Below, piece by piece: positions 1 to 8,817 of a stretch of DNA of 64,000 bases (position 1 is the stretch's first letter; each line of letters begins with the position of its first letter). The notes under the pieces were generated by a model. That model was not told where the DNA came from, ran no database searches, and saw nothing but the letters and a program-made list of their open reading frames with translations. The DNA comes from Nitrospirae bacterium MYbin3 (GTDB lineage Bacteria; Nitrospirota; Thermodesulfovibrionia; Thermodesulfovibrionales; Dissulfurispiraceae), in NCBI GenBank assembly GCA_002753335.1, contig PEAD01000004.1, positions 70,746-134,745 on the forward strand, read 5' to 3'. The position numbers and the translations under genes were made by a program.

Positions 1-1547
1 TAAAGCATCTCTTTCAATGTCAGAGAATGGTAATTCGGCGGAAGCGGTTTTCTTATGCTGTCTTTCACCGGCGCCACCAAAAGCATGTAGGGCGAGTCGG
101 TCGCCAATTTGAAATATTTTTGCGACTCCTCTGCCTGCACAGAAGGTGCAAAGGGGCGGAAGCCCTCCCTGAATTTTATCTTGAGGTTCAGCTTTTTCTG
201 CATTTCGCTGTTTCTGGCGTCAGCCAGAATGCTTCTGTTTCCGAGTGCGCGCGGACCAAATTCCATACGACCCTGAAACCATCCAACCACATTCCCATCG
301 GCAAGTATTCCAGCTGTTTTTTCGAATAGTTCGTTTGAATCGGCATAATGCGTATAGACTGCTTTGTATTTTTTTGCAGTTTTCTGAATTTCGATATCCG
401 AATATTCTGGACCGAGATAGGAGCCTTTCATCATATCCGCTTTTTCTGTGGCGGTACGGGCGTTGTTGAAGTAAGTGTGATAGGCGCAGTAGGCGGCTCC
501 CAACGCGCCCCCGGCATCTCCTGCAGCCGGTTGGATCCATATCTCGTCGAAAATGCCCTTTAATAACAACTTGCCGTTTGCAACACAGTTTAAAGCAACG
601 CCTCCTGCAAGACAGATGCGCTTTGATCCGGTAATCTTGCGGGCTTCGGCAGCCATTTTTAAAACTATCTCTTCTGTTATTTTTTGTATTGCAACTGCGA
701 GGTCGCAATGCTCGGGCAGAAGTTCAGCCTCAGGCGAACGCCTAGTCATTCCGAAGAGTCCGGACCACTTTTCATCGCTGGTCATTTTTAGTCCAGTCGC
801 ATAATCGAAATAATCCTGATCGAGCCATATTGAACCGTCATCCTTTATATCGACAAGATGGGTTTTGATAATTTCGATATAGCGTGCGGTTCTTTCTGAA
901 TCTGCATTTCCATAAGGCGCAAGCCCCATGAGTTTGTATTCGCCCGAATTTACCTTGAAGCCCAAATAGTATGTAAAGGCAGAATATAAAAGCCCCAGAG
1001 AGTGCGGGAAGCGCAGTTCCTTTAGTATTGATATTTTGCTGTCCTGTCCATGGCATATAGAAGCGGTTGCCCATTCTCCAACCCCGTCTATGGTGAGTAT
1101 TGCCGCTTCATCAAAAGGCGAGGGGTAAAAGGCGCTTGCTGCGTGGGACAGATGGTGTTCGGGGAAAAGCAGCCTGATTTTGTCTTTGTCAAAATCTTCG
1201 ATTTCTGCCAACCCGTCTAGAATCATTTTTTTCAGCATCAATTTTTCTTTTATCCATACAGGCATAGCTGCTGTGAAGGATTTGAGGCCTGCAGGCGCAA
1301 AGGCATAATATGTTTCTAGCAGTCTTTCGAATTTAATAAAAGGCTTATCGTAAAAGGCCACGGCCGATAGCTCTTCTATCTGCACCCCGGCTTCATCAAG
1401 GCAGAACCTGATAGCGTTTGCAGGGAATGAAGCATCATGTTTTTTGCGCGTAAAACGCTCTTCCTGAGCAGCTGCAACGATTTGTCCGTTGTGCAGCAGC
1501 GCTGCAGCCGAATCATGATAGAATGCGGCCAGCCCCAAAATATACAC
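1..1547 (-). CDS. NodU/CmcH-family carbamoyltransferase (3' end outside the window)
   Basis: Transfers a carbamoyl group, made from carbamoyl phosphate with ATP, to a hydroxyl of a sugar or secondary metabolite. The frame is open from a GTG at 1547 to the window edge, so the C-terminus is missing. The start is chosen because AGGTGA lies 6 nt upstream and the family's N-terminal motif follows at once (LGLAAFYHDSAAALL, then QEERFTRKKHDASFP). Further family motifs are KLMGLAPYGN, LAGGVALNCVANGK and, in the C-terminal YrdC-like part, GWFQGRMEFGPRALGNRSI. It is divergent from a methyltransferase and near a CgeB-type glycosyltransferase, so decoration of a surface glycan or secreted glycoside is a reasonable inference. 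The acceptor cannot be told from sequence. Confidence 0.92.
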   Translation of the reverse strand, partial: MYILGLAAFYHDSAAALLHNGQIVAAAQEERFTRKKHDASFPANAIRFCLDEAGVQIEELSAVAFYDKPFIKFERLLETYYAFAPAGLKSFTAAMPVWIKEKLMLKKMILDGLAEIEDFDKDKIRLLFPEHHLSHAASAFYPSPFDEAAILTIDGVGEWATASICHGQDSKISILKELRFPHSLGLLYSAFTYYLGFKVNSGEYKLMGLAPYGNADSERTARYIEIIKTHLVDIKDDGSIWLDQDYFDYATGLKMTSDEKWSGLFGMTRRSPEAELLPEHCDLAVAIQKITEEIVLKMAAEARKITGSKRICLAGGVALNCVANGKLLLKGIFDEIWIQPAAGDAGGALGAAYCAYHTYFNNARTATEKADMMKGSYLGPEYSDIEIQKTAKKYKAVYTHYADSNELFEKTAGILADGNVVGWFQGRMEFGPRALGNRSILADARNSEMQKKLNLKIKFREGFRPFAPSVQAEESQKYFKLATDSPYMLLVAPVKDSIRKPLPPNYHSLTLKEML

Positions 1548-1642
1548 AGATATTCACCTATGGTTTTATAAAATTTACAACTGATTATTATAAAATACGA
1601 ATATATGAATTTGACAGAGCAAGAAGAGGGGAACCTCGCAGC

Positions 1643-2608
1643 ATGAAAGAATGTCGAGTTTGCGGCAACATCCGGAACAACCAAACTCATATCGCTTGTG
1701 AGATGATGTTTGGTTCTAGAGATGAATTTAATTATATAGAATGCGCTGTTTGCGGCTGCCTGCAGCTTGATAATATCCCGAGTGATATTTCAGGGTATTA
1801 TCCGTCGGACTATTATTCTTTGCAGCCGGCTTTTGAAAAGAAGTCCAATAAGCTGGCCGGATATTTTAAACGCAGATACGCCGCGCATATTCTCGGCGAC
1901 GAGAATCTTATAGGAAAAATTTATCTAAAGGCACATGGTATAGAAAGGCATTTTGAATGGCTTAGTCGTGCTGGCGCAGGATTAAATAGCGGTATTCTTG
2001 AGGTTGGGTGCGGCGCCGGGAAAATGCTTTTGAAGCTTTCGGTATTTGGTTTTAAGAATCTTACAGGCATAGACCCTTTTATCGTTTCGGATATATATTA
2101 TCGCAACGGTGTGAAGGTATTGAAGCGGACATTGAGTGAAGCTGACGGTCTTTTTTCTTTTGTGATGCTGCATCATGCTTTTGAACATATCCTCGACCCG
2201 CTTGACGCATTAAAACAGCTAAACAGGCTTATGCTGCCGGACGGTGTTGCGCTTATCCGTATTCCTGTTGCTGATTCTTACTCTTGGGAACATTATGGCA
2301 TCGACTGGGTTCAGCTTGATGCGCCGCGCCACACGTTTATCCATACGCGCAAAAGCATGGAAATCCTTGCGGATAAGGCCGGATTTAAGATCATGGATGT
2401 TCTCTGCGACTCAACCGCATTTCAATTTTATGGAAGCGAGCAGTACATAAACAACATACCTTTGCGGGATCCTCGCTCGTACTCCGTAAGCGCCGAAAAT
2501 TCTATATTTACGAAAGAGCAGATTAAACGGTTCGAAGAGAAGGCAAAAAAACTGAACTCCGAAGACCGGGGCGATCAGGCCTGCTTTTATTTAAGGAAGG
2601 TTACATAG
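1643..2608 (+). CDS. class I SAM-dependent methyltransferase with N-terminal zinc-binding Cys pairs
   Basis: The protein starts MKECRVCGN, with a second Cys pair near residues 35-38 (CAVCGC). This is the zinc-ribbon-like head seen on many sugar C- or O-methyltransferases of the Methyltransf_23 type. The SAM site is visible as ILEVGCGAGKMLLKL followed by an acidic residue in GIDPF. A later HAFEHILDP matches the usual post-I region. The frame stays open 120 nt upstream, but that stretch overlaps the divergent carbamoyltransferase start and the Cys head begins at this ATG, which has GAGGGG about 12 nt upstream. The 3' end overlaps the convergent glycosyltransferase by 18 bp. Likely role is glycan or metabolite methylation; the substrate is unknown. 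Confidence 0.85.
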   Translation: MKECRVCGNIRNNQTHIACEMMFGSRDEFNYIECAVCGCLQLDNIPSDISGYYPSDYYSLQPAFEKKSNKLAGYFKRRYAAHILGDENLIGKIYLKAHGIERHFEWLSRAGAGLNSGILEVGCGAGKMLLKLSVFGFKNLTGIDPFIVSDIYYRNGVKVLKRTLSEADGLFSFVMLHHAFEHILDPLDALKQLNRLMLPDGVALIRIPVADSYSWEHYGIDWVQLDAPRHTFIHTRKSMEILADKAGFKIMDVLCDSTAFQFYGSEQYINNIPLRDPRSYSVSAENSIFTKEQIKRFEEKAKKLNSEDRGDQACFYLRKVT

Positions 2609-3649
2609 GTTTGAATAAGACGTGATAATATTTTCGACAACATTATCGTAAGTGTGATGTGTTACTACCTGATTGTAAGCATTTAGTGCGATTTCTTTTC
2701 TTTCGGCCTCATTCGAAAGATAATATGAGAGTTTGTTCCTGAAATCTTCTAAGTCTTTATAAACTCCGATATGTGTATTTTGGGGCAGTATTTTTTCGAT
2801 ATCTCCTGATTCGTCCGAAAGCAGAAAGGCTCCGCAGGCTGGAGCTTCAAACACCCTAAGCGTCATGCCTCCACGCGTTGAGCCATCTCCCCAGTTGGTG
2901 CTGTTTAAAACAATTTTGCTCCGGTTGTACAGCTTTACCAGCTCTTCACTTTCGATGAAATCGGCCTTTATCGAATTGAGCATTTTAGGATTGCCAGAGT
3001 TGTTTTTGCGCCAGCGCGGGCCGTAGATCGCTACTTTTTCGGTGAGCGAGACTGCCTGCTCAATAATCCTCTGCCGTTTATCGCTCCAACCACCCACAAA
3101 GCAGCAGTCATAAACAGGCTTGATATCATCAATCGGCCGGAACAGCGATGAGTCAACAGCCTGATACATAAGGCTTGTATTTTTATGTCCATGCGCTATT
3201 GCGGTGTCAACACTGTTGGAGCTTATCGCGAAAAAATGGTCGTAAAAGGCAATCTCGTCGAGAACCGAGTCGAACTTGTCCTCTTTTTCTATCCACCAGC
3301 CCATCACCTTTGTTTTGCGTCTTATGTTCTTAATAGATTGCTCTGTAATCCTCCATCCTCGAATGAGTAAAAACAGGTCGGGTTTAAAAGAATCCACAAG
3401 ATTTTCTATTAGCTCACTTCTGTAACGGAGATGGGAAAGAGGATGATTATCAAACGCGCTCTTGCCCTTGGCCAAAAGTTTAAGGTTCCACAACTGCTTG
3501 TCCACATTATGGATTATGAATCTGTCGAACCAGTGGTTCGTCTCCATAACAAAAGTTTTCACCTCAATTCCTCTTTTCTCGAACGCTATTTTCAGGTAGT
3601 CCATGAGCGGCGGGAATTGGTGATATGCGATGAGGACTCGCTTAAGCAT
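2591..3649 (-). CDS. CgeB-like glycosyltransferase (GT4-type C-terminal domain)
   Basis: A 352-residue protein of the CgeB / Glyco_trans_1_2 type. The N-terminal half begins LKRVLIAYHQFPPLMDYLK, a Rossmann-like opening. The C-terminal donor-binding half has the conserved stretch RGGMTLRVFEAPACGAFLL followed by an acidic patch (DESGDIEKIL), then the helix with YLSNEAERKEIALNAY typical of this family. No signal peptide or membrane helix is visible, so it is cytoplasmic. It points away from dcd and converges on the methyltransferase. With the carbamoyltransferase it forms the visible edge of what looks like a glycan-modification region. Donor and acceptor sugars are unknown. Confidence 0.82.
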   Translation of the reverse strand: MLKRVLIAYHQFPPLMDYLKIAFEKRGIEVKTFVMETNHWFDRFIIHNVDKQLWNLKLLAKGKSAFDNHPLSHLRYRSELIENLVDSFKPDLFLLIRGWRITEQSIKNIRRKTKVMGWWIEKEDKFDSVLDEIAFYDHFFAISSNSVDTAIAHGHKNTSLMYQAVDSSLFRPIDDIKPVYDCCFVGGWSDKRQRIIEQAVSLTEKVAIYGPRWRKNNSGNPKMLNSIKADFIESEELVKLYNRSKIVLNSTNWGDGSTRGGMTLRVFEAPACGAFLLSDESGDIEKILPQNTHIGVYKDLEDFRNKLSYYLSNEAERKEIALNAYNQVVTHHTYDNVVENIITSYSNLCNLP

Positions 3650-3742
3650 TGCATATTATAACAGCACAGTTTCTATCCTTGCCTGCAAACCTTTATCTAT
3701 GCTATTTTACAGGCACTCAGAACAAGGGAAGGCTCACCAGCT

Positions 3743-4291
3743 ATGGTAAAAAACGATAAATGGATTAGGGAGATGGCGGCCAAAGGCATGATAGAGCCTT
3801 TCGGCAATACTCAGAAGCGAGAAGGAGTCATATCTTTCGGAACAAGCTCTTACGGCTATGATATGCGCATCTGCGATGAGTTCAAGATGTTCACCAGCAC
3901 CAACTCAACCGTGGTTGACCCCAAGAATTTCGATTTCAAAAGTTTTGTTGATTTTAAGGGCAGCGTTTGCGTAATCCCTCCTCACTCTTTTGTGCTTGCG
4001 CGGTCGCTCGAATATTTCAGGATTCCAAGGGATGTGGTGGTAATCTGTTTTGGCAAGTCAACTTATGCCCGCTGCGGCATCGTTGTAAATGTTACTCCGC
4101 TTGAGCCTGAATGGGAGGGCTATGTAACGATTTCGATTTCGAATACCGGCCCGCTGCCGGCAAAGATTTATGCTGACGAGGGCATTGCGCAGCTTCTTTT
4201 TATTCAGGCCGCAGAATTATGCGAAACCTCCTACAAGGATAAGGCAGGCAAATATCAGGCTCAGAAGGAAATAACTTTACCGAGGATGTGA
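3743..4291 (+). CDS. dcd: dCTP deaminase family protein, catalytic Glu apparently replaced
   Basis: A 182-residue trimeric dUTPase-fold protein matching the Pseudomonas-type Dcd throughout: DKWIREMA near the start, [44 protein letters not shown] and [11 protein letters not shown] near the C-terminus. Dcd converts dCTP to dUTP for dTMP synthesis. In the family the strand after EPEWEG reads VTLEF, whose Glu is the catalytic base (Glu138 in E. coli, recalled from memory). Here it reads VTISI, with Ser131 at that position, while all flanking motifs are kept. The enzyme may therefore be impaired, altered or dUTP-directed. pyrF follows after one base, so the two pyrimidine genes form an operon. Confidence 0.88.
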   Translation: MVKNDKWIREMAAKGMIEPFGNTQKREGVISFGTSSYGYDMRICDEFKMFTSTNSTVVDPKNFDFKSFVDFKGSVCVIPPHSFVLARSLEYFRIPRDVVVICFGKSTYARCGIVVNVTPLEPEWEGYVTISISNTGPLPAKIYADEGIAQLLFIQAAELCETSYKDKAGKYQAQKEITLPRM

Positions 4292-4292
4292 T

Positions 4293-5012
4293 ATGGCTTG
4301 GAAAGACAAACTCATAATCGCTCTTGACGTTTCGGACGCTGACAAGGCGCTTGGCATTGTTGATATGCTTTCGGAAAGCTGCGATATCTTCAAGGTTGGG
4401 TTTGAGCTTTTCGTAACTACAGGGCCGTCAATAGTTGATAAAATTCATGCAAAAGGCAAAAGAGTATTTCTAGACCTTAAGTTCCATGACATTCCGAATA
4501 CCGTCTCTAAAGCGGCTGTTGCGGCTGCTCGGCTCGGAGTTTATATGTTCAATATGCACACCTCTGGCGGACTTGATATGATGAAGCGCTGCAGGTACGA
4601 TGTGGCCGGTTTTTGCGAAAAGAACGGAGTACAAAAACCGAAGATGATAGGTGTTACGGTGCTTACAAGTCTTGAAAGCGAGATGCTTAAAAATGAGCTT
4701 TGCATTCAGCACACTGTTAAAAATCAGGTAAAGCATCTTGCGCTGCTGGCACAAAAAGCAGGACTTGACGGGGTTGTTGCATCACCTCAGGAGGTTGCTC
4801 TCATAAAGAAAAGCTGCGGCGATAATTTTCTTGTTGTCACCCCTGGGATAAGGCCCTCATGGACGCTGCCGGACGACCAGATGCGCACAGCCACACCTCG
4901 TGCTGCTTTGCACGATGGTGCAGACTACATTGTTATGGGTCGCGGTATACTGAAGCAGGAAGATCCTGTTAAGGCGATAGAACTCATAGCACTCGAAATA
5001 CTCACCGCCTAA
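4293..5012 (+). CDS. pyrF: orotidine 5'-phosphate decarboxylase
   Basis: Decarboxylates OMP to UMP, the last step of de novo pyrimidine synthesis. The 239-residue length is normal for the short bacterial form. The catalytic array is plain: Asp11 in ALDV, then DLKFHDIPNT with Asp61, Lys63 and Asp66. The phosphate-binding loops are VTPGIRP and YIVMGRGI near the C-terminus. The ATG lies one base after the dcd stop, so translation is probably coupled. No terminator is obvious before the next gene, 46 bp downstream. Confidence 0.97.
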   Translation: MAWKDKLIIALDVSDADKALGIVDMLSESCDIFKVGFELFVTTGPSIVDKIHAKGKRVFLDLKFHDIPNTVSKAAVAAARLGVYMFNMHTSGGLDMMKRCRYDVAGFCEKNGVQKPKMIGVTVLTSLESEMLKNELCIQHTVKNQVKHLALLAQKAGLDGVVASPQEVALIKKSCGDNFLVVTPGIRPSWTLPDDQMRTATPRAALHDGADYIVMGRGILKQEDPVKAIELIALEILTA

Positions 5013-5058
5013 AAGAAGGCATCTTATGGATAATTTTTGTTCGTAAGATTCGTTTTGA

Positions 5059-6684
5059 ATGCCTAACTCAAAGATTAATATTTCAAAGAAAGATTTTTTG
5101 AGTATTGTTTCCAAATGCGGCATTCCACCGCTTTACCGCGAGATTCCATATAGTAATTCGGCCGTGCTCTATGAAGCGTTTGCCCCGAACTCGAACAGTC
5201 TGCTTTTCGAGAGCCTCAAAGGCGGCATTCCACCGCTTTACCGCGAGATTCCATATAGTAATTCGGCCGTGCTCTATGAAGCGTTTGCCCCGAACTCGAA
5301 CAGTCTGCTTTTCGAGAGCCTCAAAGGCGGCCAGAAGATTGCGGGATATTCTTTTTTTGCATTTGAACCGTATATCACGTTTTCGGCTAAAAACGGCGAG
5401 GTTAGCGTGGCATCTAAATCCGGCAGCTCGGTCTCGTTCAGGCCGCCGCTTGAACGCTTGAAAGAACTCATATTTTCTTACCCTCAGCTTCCCAACGCCG
5501 AATTGCCGCCGTTTCAGGGGGGGGCGGCAGGGATGTTAAGTTACGACTTTGTTAGGCATATCGAGAAGATACCTCATAATGCTGTTGACGATCTGGATTT
5601 GCCTGATGCCCATTTTATGCTTTTCGACAAGGTGGCTGCTTTTGATCACAAGATCCAAAAGGCATGGTTTATAATCTGCCCCGGCGCAAGGGAAATGGAA
5701 CTCGGCTACAGGGACATCGCTCAGATTGACTGGGGTGCCGCCTATGATGAAGCGCTTGATAATCTCAACAAATGCTGTGCTATTGCGGAACAAGCAAGCC
5801 GGACTGTTGAAGTTTCACCTGCAAGGCCTTTGCAACGGGCATGTGAGATTAGACATGAAATGGGCAAAGAGCAGTACATGAGAATTGTAAGCAGGGCAAA
5901 GGAATATATTTCTGCGGGCGATATTTTTCAGGCCAATCTTTCCCAGCGTATTTCTGCTGATGTGTCGGGTATAAGACCCTGGGAGATTTATAAAGTGCTT
6001 CGCTCCATCAATCCATCTCCTTTTGCGGCTTTTATGAATTTTGGAAATTACCAGATTGTCAGCTCTTCACCAGAGCGGCTTGTAAATGTCTGCGAAGGTA
6101 TAGTCGAGACTAGACCGATAGCAGGCACAAGACCGCGCGGCATAAATACAGGAGAAGATGAGACGCTGAGGGCAGATCTTTTGCTGAATGAAAAGGAGAG
6201 GGCGGAGCATATCATGCTTATAGATCTTGAAAGAAACGACATGGGCAGGGTCTGCGAGTACGGCAGCGTAAGCGTTGACGAATTGATGATAACTGAGGAC
6301 TATTCACATGTCATCCATATTGTTTCAAATGTCAAAGGCATTCTGCGAAAAGACAACACCTGCTTTGACGTTATAAATGCCAGGTTCCCCGGAGGCACTA
6401 TAACCGGTGTTCCTAAGGTCAGGTGTATGGAAATAATTGATGAGCTTGAGCCTGTGGCCCGCGGCCCTTATACCGGCTCGCTCGGCTACATAGGATTTTC
6501 TCAAAATATGGATCTGAATATTATTATCAGGACTTTTGTAATCAAAGACGGTACAGCTTATGTGCAGGCAGGGGCTGGCATTGTTGCTGATTCTGATCCT
6601 GAAAGGGAATATTACGAAACTCTCAAGAAGGCCGAAGCTTTGCTTAAGACTCTCGATTCGTTTTCAGGTCAAATAAAAGCCTGA
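5059..6684 (+). CDS. anthranilate synthase component I family (TrpE/PabB) with duplicated N-terminal segment
   Basis: A chorismate-binding enzyme that with a glutaminase makes anthranilate or aminodeoxychorismate. The N-terminal domain ends with GAAGMLSYDFVRHIE. The chorismate-binding domain has GDIFQANLSQR, SSSPERLV, ETRPIAGTRPRG, DLERNDMGRVCEYGS, GGTITGVPKVRCMEIIDE and AGAGIVADSDPEREY. PIAGT favours TrpE, because PabB usually has PIKGT. GGTITG and YTGSLGYIGF are more PabB-like, so no symbol is assigned. At 541 residues it is 35 longer than expected, exactly the size of a perfect in-frame tandem duplication near residues 20-90. No glutaminase gene (trpG/pabA) is adjacent. The ATG at 5059 has no good Shine-Dalgarno sequence. 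Confidence 0.9.
   Translation: MPNSKINISKKDFLSIVSKCGIPPLYREIPYSNSAVLYEAFAPNSNSLLFESLKGGIPPLYREIPYSNSAVLYEAFAPNSNSLLFESLKGGQKIAGYSFFAFEPYITFSAKNGEVSVASKSGSSVSFRPPLERLKELIFSYPQLPNAELPPFQGGAAGMLSYDFVRHIEKIPHNAVDDLDLPDAHFMLFDKVAAFDHKIQKAWFIICPGAREMELGYRDIAQIDWGAAYDEALDNLNKCCAIAEQASRTVEVSPARPLQRACEIRHEMGKEQYMRIVSRAKEYISAGDIFQANLSQRISADVSGIRPWEIYKVLRSINPSPFAAFMNFGNYQIVSSSPERLVNVCEGIVETRPIAGTRPRGINTGEDETLRADLLLNEKERAEHIMLIDLERNDMGRVCEYGSVSVDELMITEDYSHVIHIVSNVKGILRKDNTCFDVINARFPGGTITGVPKVRCMEIIDELEPVARGPYTGSLGYIGFSQNMDLNIIIRTFVIKDGTAYVQAGAGIVADSDPEREYYETLKKAEALLKTLDSFSGQIKA
5117..5331 (+). repeat. perfect 105-bp in-frame tandem duplication inside the TrpE/PabB gene
   Basis: Bases 5117-5221 recur without a mismatch at 5222-5326, and the match runs five bases further to 5331. 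The period of 105 bp adds 35 residues (from GIPPLYREIP to LLFESLKG) and keeps the frame. The repeated segment corresponds to the first strands of the N-terminal domain, including the LLFES motif, which in TrpE proteins forms part of the tryptophan feedback site. Complete identity, including third codon positions, means the duplication is very recent or is an assembly artefact. Confidence 0.97.
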
Positions 6685-6757
6685 GTTATGATAAACTTTA
6701 TGGTATGCATCGCAGCCGGACGGCTGTCTGAAATCTGATTTGTTGTAGGAGGTTTTT

Positions 6758-7852
6758 ATGGCAAGGGGAATGAAGATAGCGATAAATACTGGCGGAGGGG
6801 ATGCCCCCGGGCTTAACGCTGTTATAGAAGCTGTGGTTATGTCTGCCTACCACCGGGGATGGGAGGTTTACGGCATCAAGAACGGATACACAGGCCTTCT
6901 GAACACAGACGAGATAATTCCGCTTACGCCCGAAAGAGTTAGGGGAATTTCGAGCATTGGAGGGACCATAATCGGCACCACCAACAAAGGCAACCCTTTT
7001 CAGATGCCGATAACCAACATGGCGGGCGAGACCGAGATACGCGATGTTTCGGACAAGGTTGTTGAGAATTTTAAAAGACTGAGATTCGATTGTCTCGTGG
7101 CTGTAGGAGGGGACGGGAGTCTAAAAATTGCCCACGACCTTTACAGCAAAGGCATCCCTGTAATCGGTGTGCCGAAAACCATAGATAATGACCTTAAGGC
7201 GACTGTTATCACTTTTGGATTTGATACTGCTGTGAGCATAGCGACAGAGGCTATAGACAGGCTTCATTCAACCGCAAAATCTCATGAGCGCATAATGGTT
7301 GTTGAAGTTATGGGCAGGCACGCAGGTTGGATAGCTCTGAACAGCGGCATTTCGGGCTCTGCTTCCGTGATATTGATACCCGAAATACCTTTTGACATGG
7401 ACAAAATCTGCGAGCACATAATGGAGCGCGATATAAAAGGCGAGCGTTACGCGATTGTTGTTGCGGCAGAAGGAGCAGCTCCCAAAGGGGGTAGGGCAAT
7501 TGACAAGGGCTCAGGAGAAGTCGGCAGACAGGATGTTGTTCTGGGCGGTGTTGGAGAATATGTTGCGAAAGAAATAGCCAAAAAAACCGGCAAGGATACA
7601 AGGTCGCTGGTGCTAGGACATCTGCAGCGCGGCGGCTCCCCTACAACTTTCGATAGGCTGCTCTCGCTTCGCTTCGGCGCTGCTGCCGTAAGATTGATCG
7701 AAGAAAAACAGTTTGGGAAAATGGTCGCTCTTGTTCCCCCTGACGTTAAAGGCGTGCCGCTTGAAGATGCGATTGGCCATATAAAACTGGTCTCTCTTGA
7801 AAGTGATACGGTGAGAACTGCTAGGGATATAGGAATAAGCTTTGGCGATTAA
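6758..7852 (+). CDS. pfkA: 6-phosphofructokinase
   Basis: Phosphorylates fructose 6-phosphate in glycolysis. The 364-residue protein has the PFK fold motifs in order: GGGDAPGLNAVIEA, SIGGTIIGTTNKG, VGGDGSLKIA, GVPKTIDNDL, EVMGRHAGWIAL, then EGAAPKGG and LGHLQRGGSPTTFD. The pair GGDG plus PKTIDND (Gly at the 104-equivalent, Lys at the 124-equivalent) belongs to the mixed-type clade. Gly104 usually means ATP rather than pyrophosphate as donor, but this needs biochemistry. An ideal AGGAGG lies 7 nt before the ATG. A small hairpin (CAGCCG/CGGCTG) sits in the 73-bp gap upstream. Confidence 0.95.
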   Translation: MARGMKIAINTGGGDAPGLNAVIEAVVMSAYHRGWEVYGIKNGYTGLLNTDEIIPLTPERVRGISSIGGTIIGTTNKGNPFQMPITNMAGETEIRDVSDKVVENFKRLRFDCLVAVGGDGSLKIAHDLYSKGIPVIGVPKTIDNDLKATVITFGFDTAVSIATEAIDRLHSTAKSHERIMVVEVMGRHAGWIALNSGISGSASVILIPEIPFDMDKICEHIMERDIKGERYAIVVAAEGAAPKGGRAIDKGSGEVGRQDVVLGGVGEYVAKEIAKKTGKDTRSLVLGHLQRGGSPTTFDRLLSLRFGAAAVRLIEEKQFGKMVALVPPDVKGVPLEDAIGHIKLVSLESDTVRTARDIGISFGD

Positions 7853-7864
7853 AAAGAGGAAAGA

Positions 7865-8710
7865 CTAAAGGCTGAATTCCATATTCTGAGAGACCGCAAG
7901 GCAGGAGAGCGTGGAGCCTTGAGCGGCAGCTATCGAGTTGCAGTCGTCAACCATCTTATCCATAATCTCATCGGTGTGGTCCTGATTGTGGTGGTATAGT
8001 CCGAATGTTTTTACTTTAGCTTCAAGCGCAAGACGAAGAGCGTCCGTATAAAGCGAATGCCCCCAAGTCTTCATGATTTTGTACTCGTTCTCCAGGTACT
8101 CAGAGTCGTGGATTAAGAGATCTGCGCCTTTTGAGAAGTTCATGTAATCGCTGTAATCAAGACCACCAGAATGCTTGAAAGCAAGCTCGTTGTCAGTAAG
8201 AAATACAAAGGTCTTGCCGTCTTCTTCAAACTTAAATCCAAGACCTCTATTAGGGTGGCTGAGCGCTATGGGAGTAATTCTCACAGAGTCTATCTGATAG
8301 TGCTCTCTGCAAGAATCATCATTTTCAAATGTAAGCTTTGCCTTGACCTCATTAAAGCTTACAGGGAAATGGGGCGGGCTCATTATATCTCCCAGCAGTT
8401 TCTGAAGAGAGCCTTGCGCAATAGGGCATCCGAATATCTGTATGTTTGTTTTTTTCGAGTAAATCGGCTTGAAGAAAGGGAATCCTATTATATGGTCCCA
8501 GTGGGAATGCGTAAATATCATAGTAAAGTTGAAACGGCCCTCTTTTATTAGATTATTGCCGAGCCTTCTTATTCCTGAGCCTGCATCAATGATTATTATT
8601 TCATCATTCTTTGTTCTTATCTCGATGCAGGGCGTGTCTCCACCGTATTTTACGTATTCGCTTCCAGAAACAGGAATCGAGCCCCTAGCCCCCCAACACC
8701 TTATAAGCAT
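7865..8710 (-). CDS. metallo-beta-lactamase fold hydrolase
   Basis: A 281-residue cytoplasmic MBL-fold protein. The zinc ligands are visible as THSHWDH at residues 67-73, followed by a later His in IALSHPN, Asp in FLTDNE and a C-terminal HH in LYHHNQDHTD. The opening IRCWGARGSIPVSG and KYGGDTPCIEI identify the subgroup of Lactamase_B_2 proteins that starts with this conserved loop. Such proteins often stand next to signalling genes and are annotated only as MBL-fold hydrolases. It converges on pfkA with a 12-bp gap. GGAGAAAG precedes the ATG. The substrate is unknown; phosphodiesters are possible. Confidence 0.88.
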   Translation of the reverse strand: MLIRCWGARGSIPVSGSEYVKYGGDTPCIEIRTKNDEIIIIDAGSGIRRLGNNLIKEGRFNFTMIFTHSHWDHIIGFPFFKPIYSKKTNIQIFGCPIAQGSLQKLLGDIMSPPHFPVSFNEVKAKLTFENDDSCREHYQIDSVRITPIALSHPNRGLGFKFEEDGKTFVFLTDNELAFKHSGGLDYSDYMNFSKGADLLIHDSEYLENEYKIMKTWGHSLYTDALRLALEAKVKTFGLYHHNQDHTDEIMDKMVDDCNSIAAAQGSTLSCLAVSQNMEFSL

Positions 8711-8817
8711 TCTTTCTCCATCAAGTTGATAATCTCTGGAATTATAACAGCAACGTGCCTAAAAAAAAAACCGGATGCGGCAGGCTTTAAACCAGGTTTT
8801 AAAGACAGAAAAATGTG

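Noticed and set aside
220..708. A 162-codon minus-strand frame rich in Arg and Cys
   Set aside because: It is an out-of-frame reading of the carbamoyltransferase gene, whose own frame carries all family motifs.
5117..5331. A CRISPR or minisatellite array
   Set aside because: There are only two abutting copies with no spacer, inside and in frame with a coding gene.
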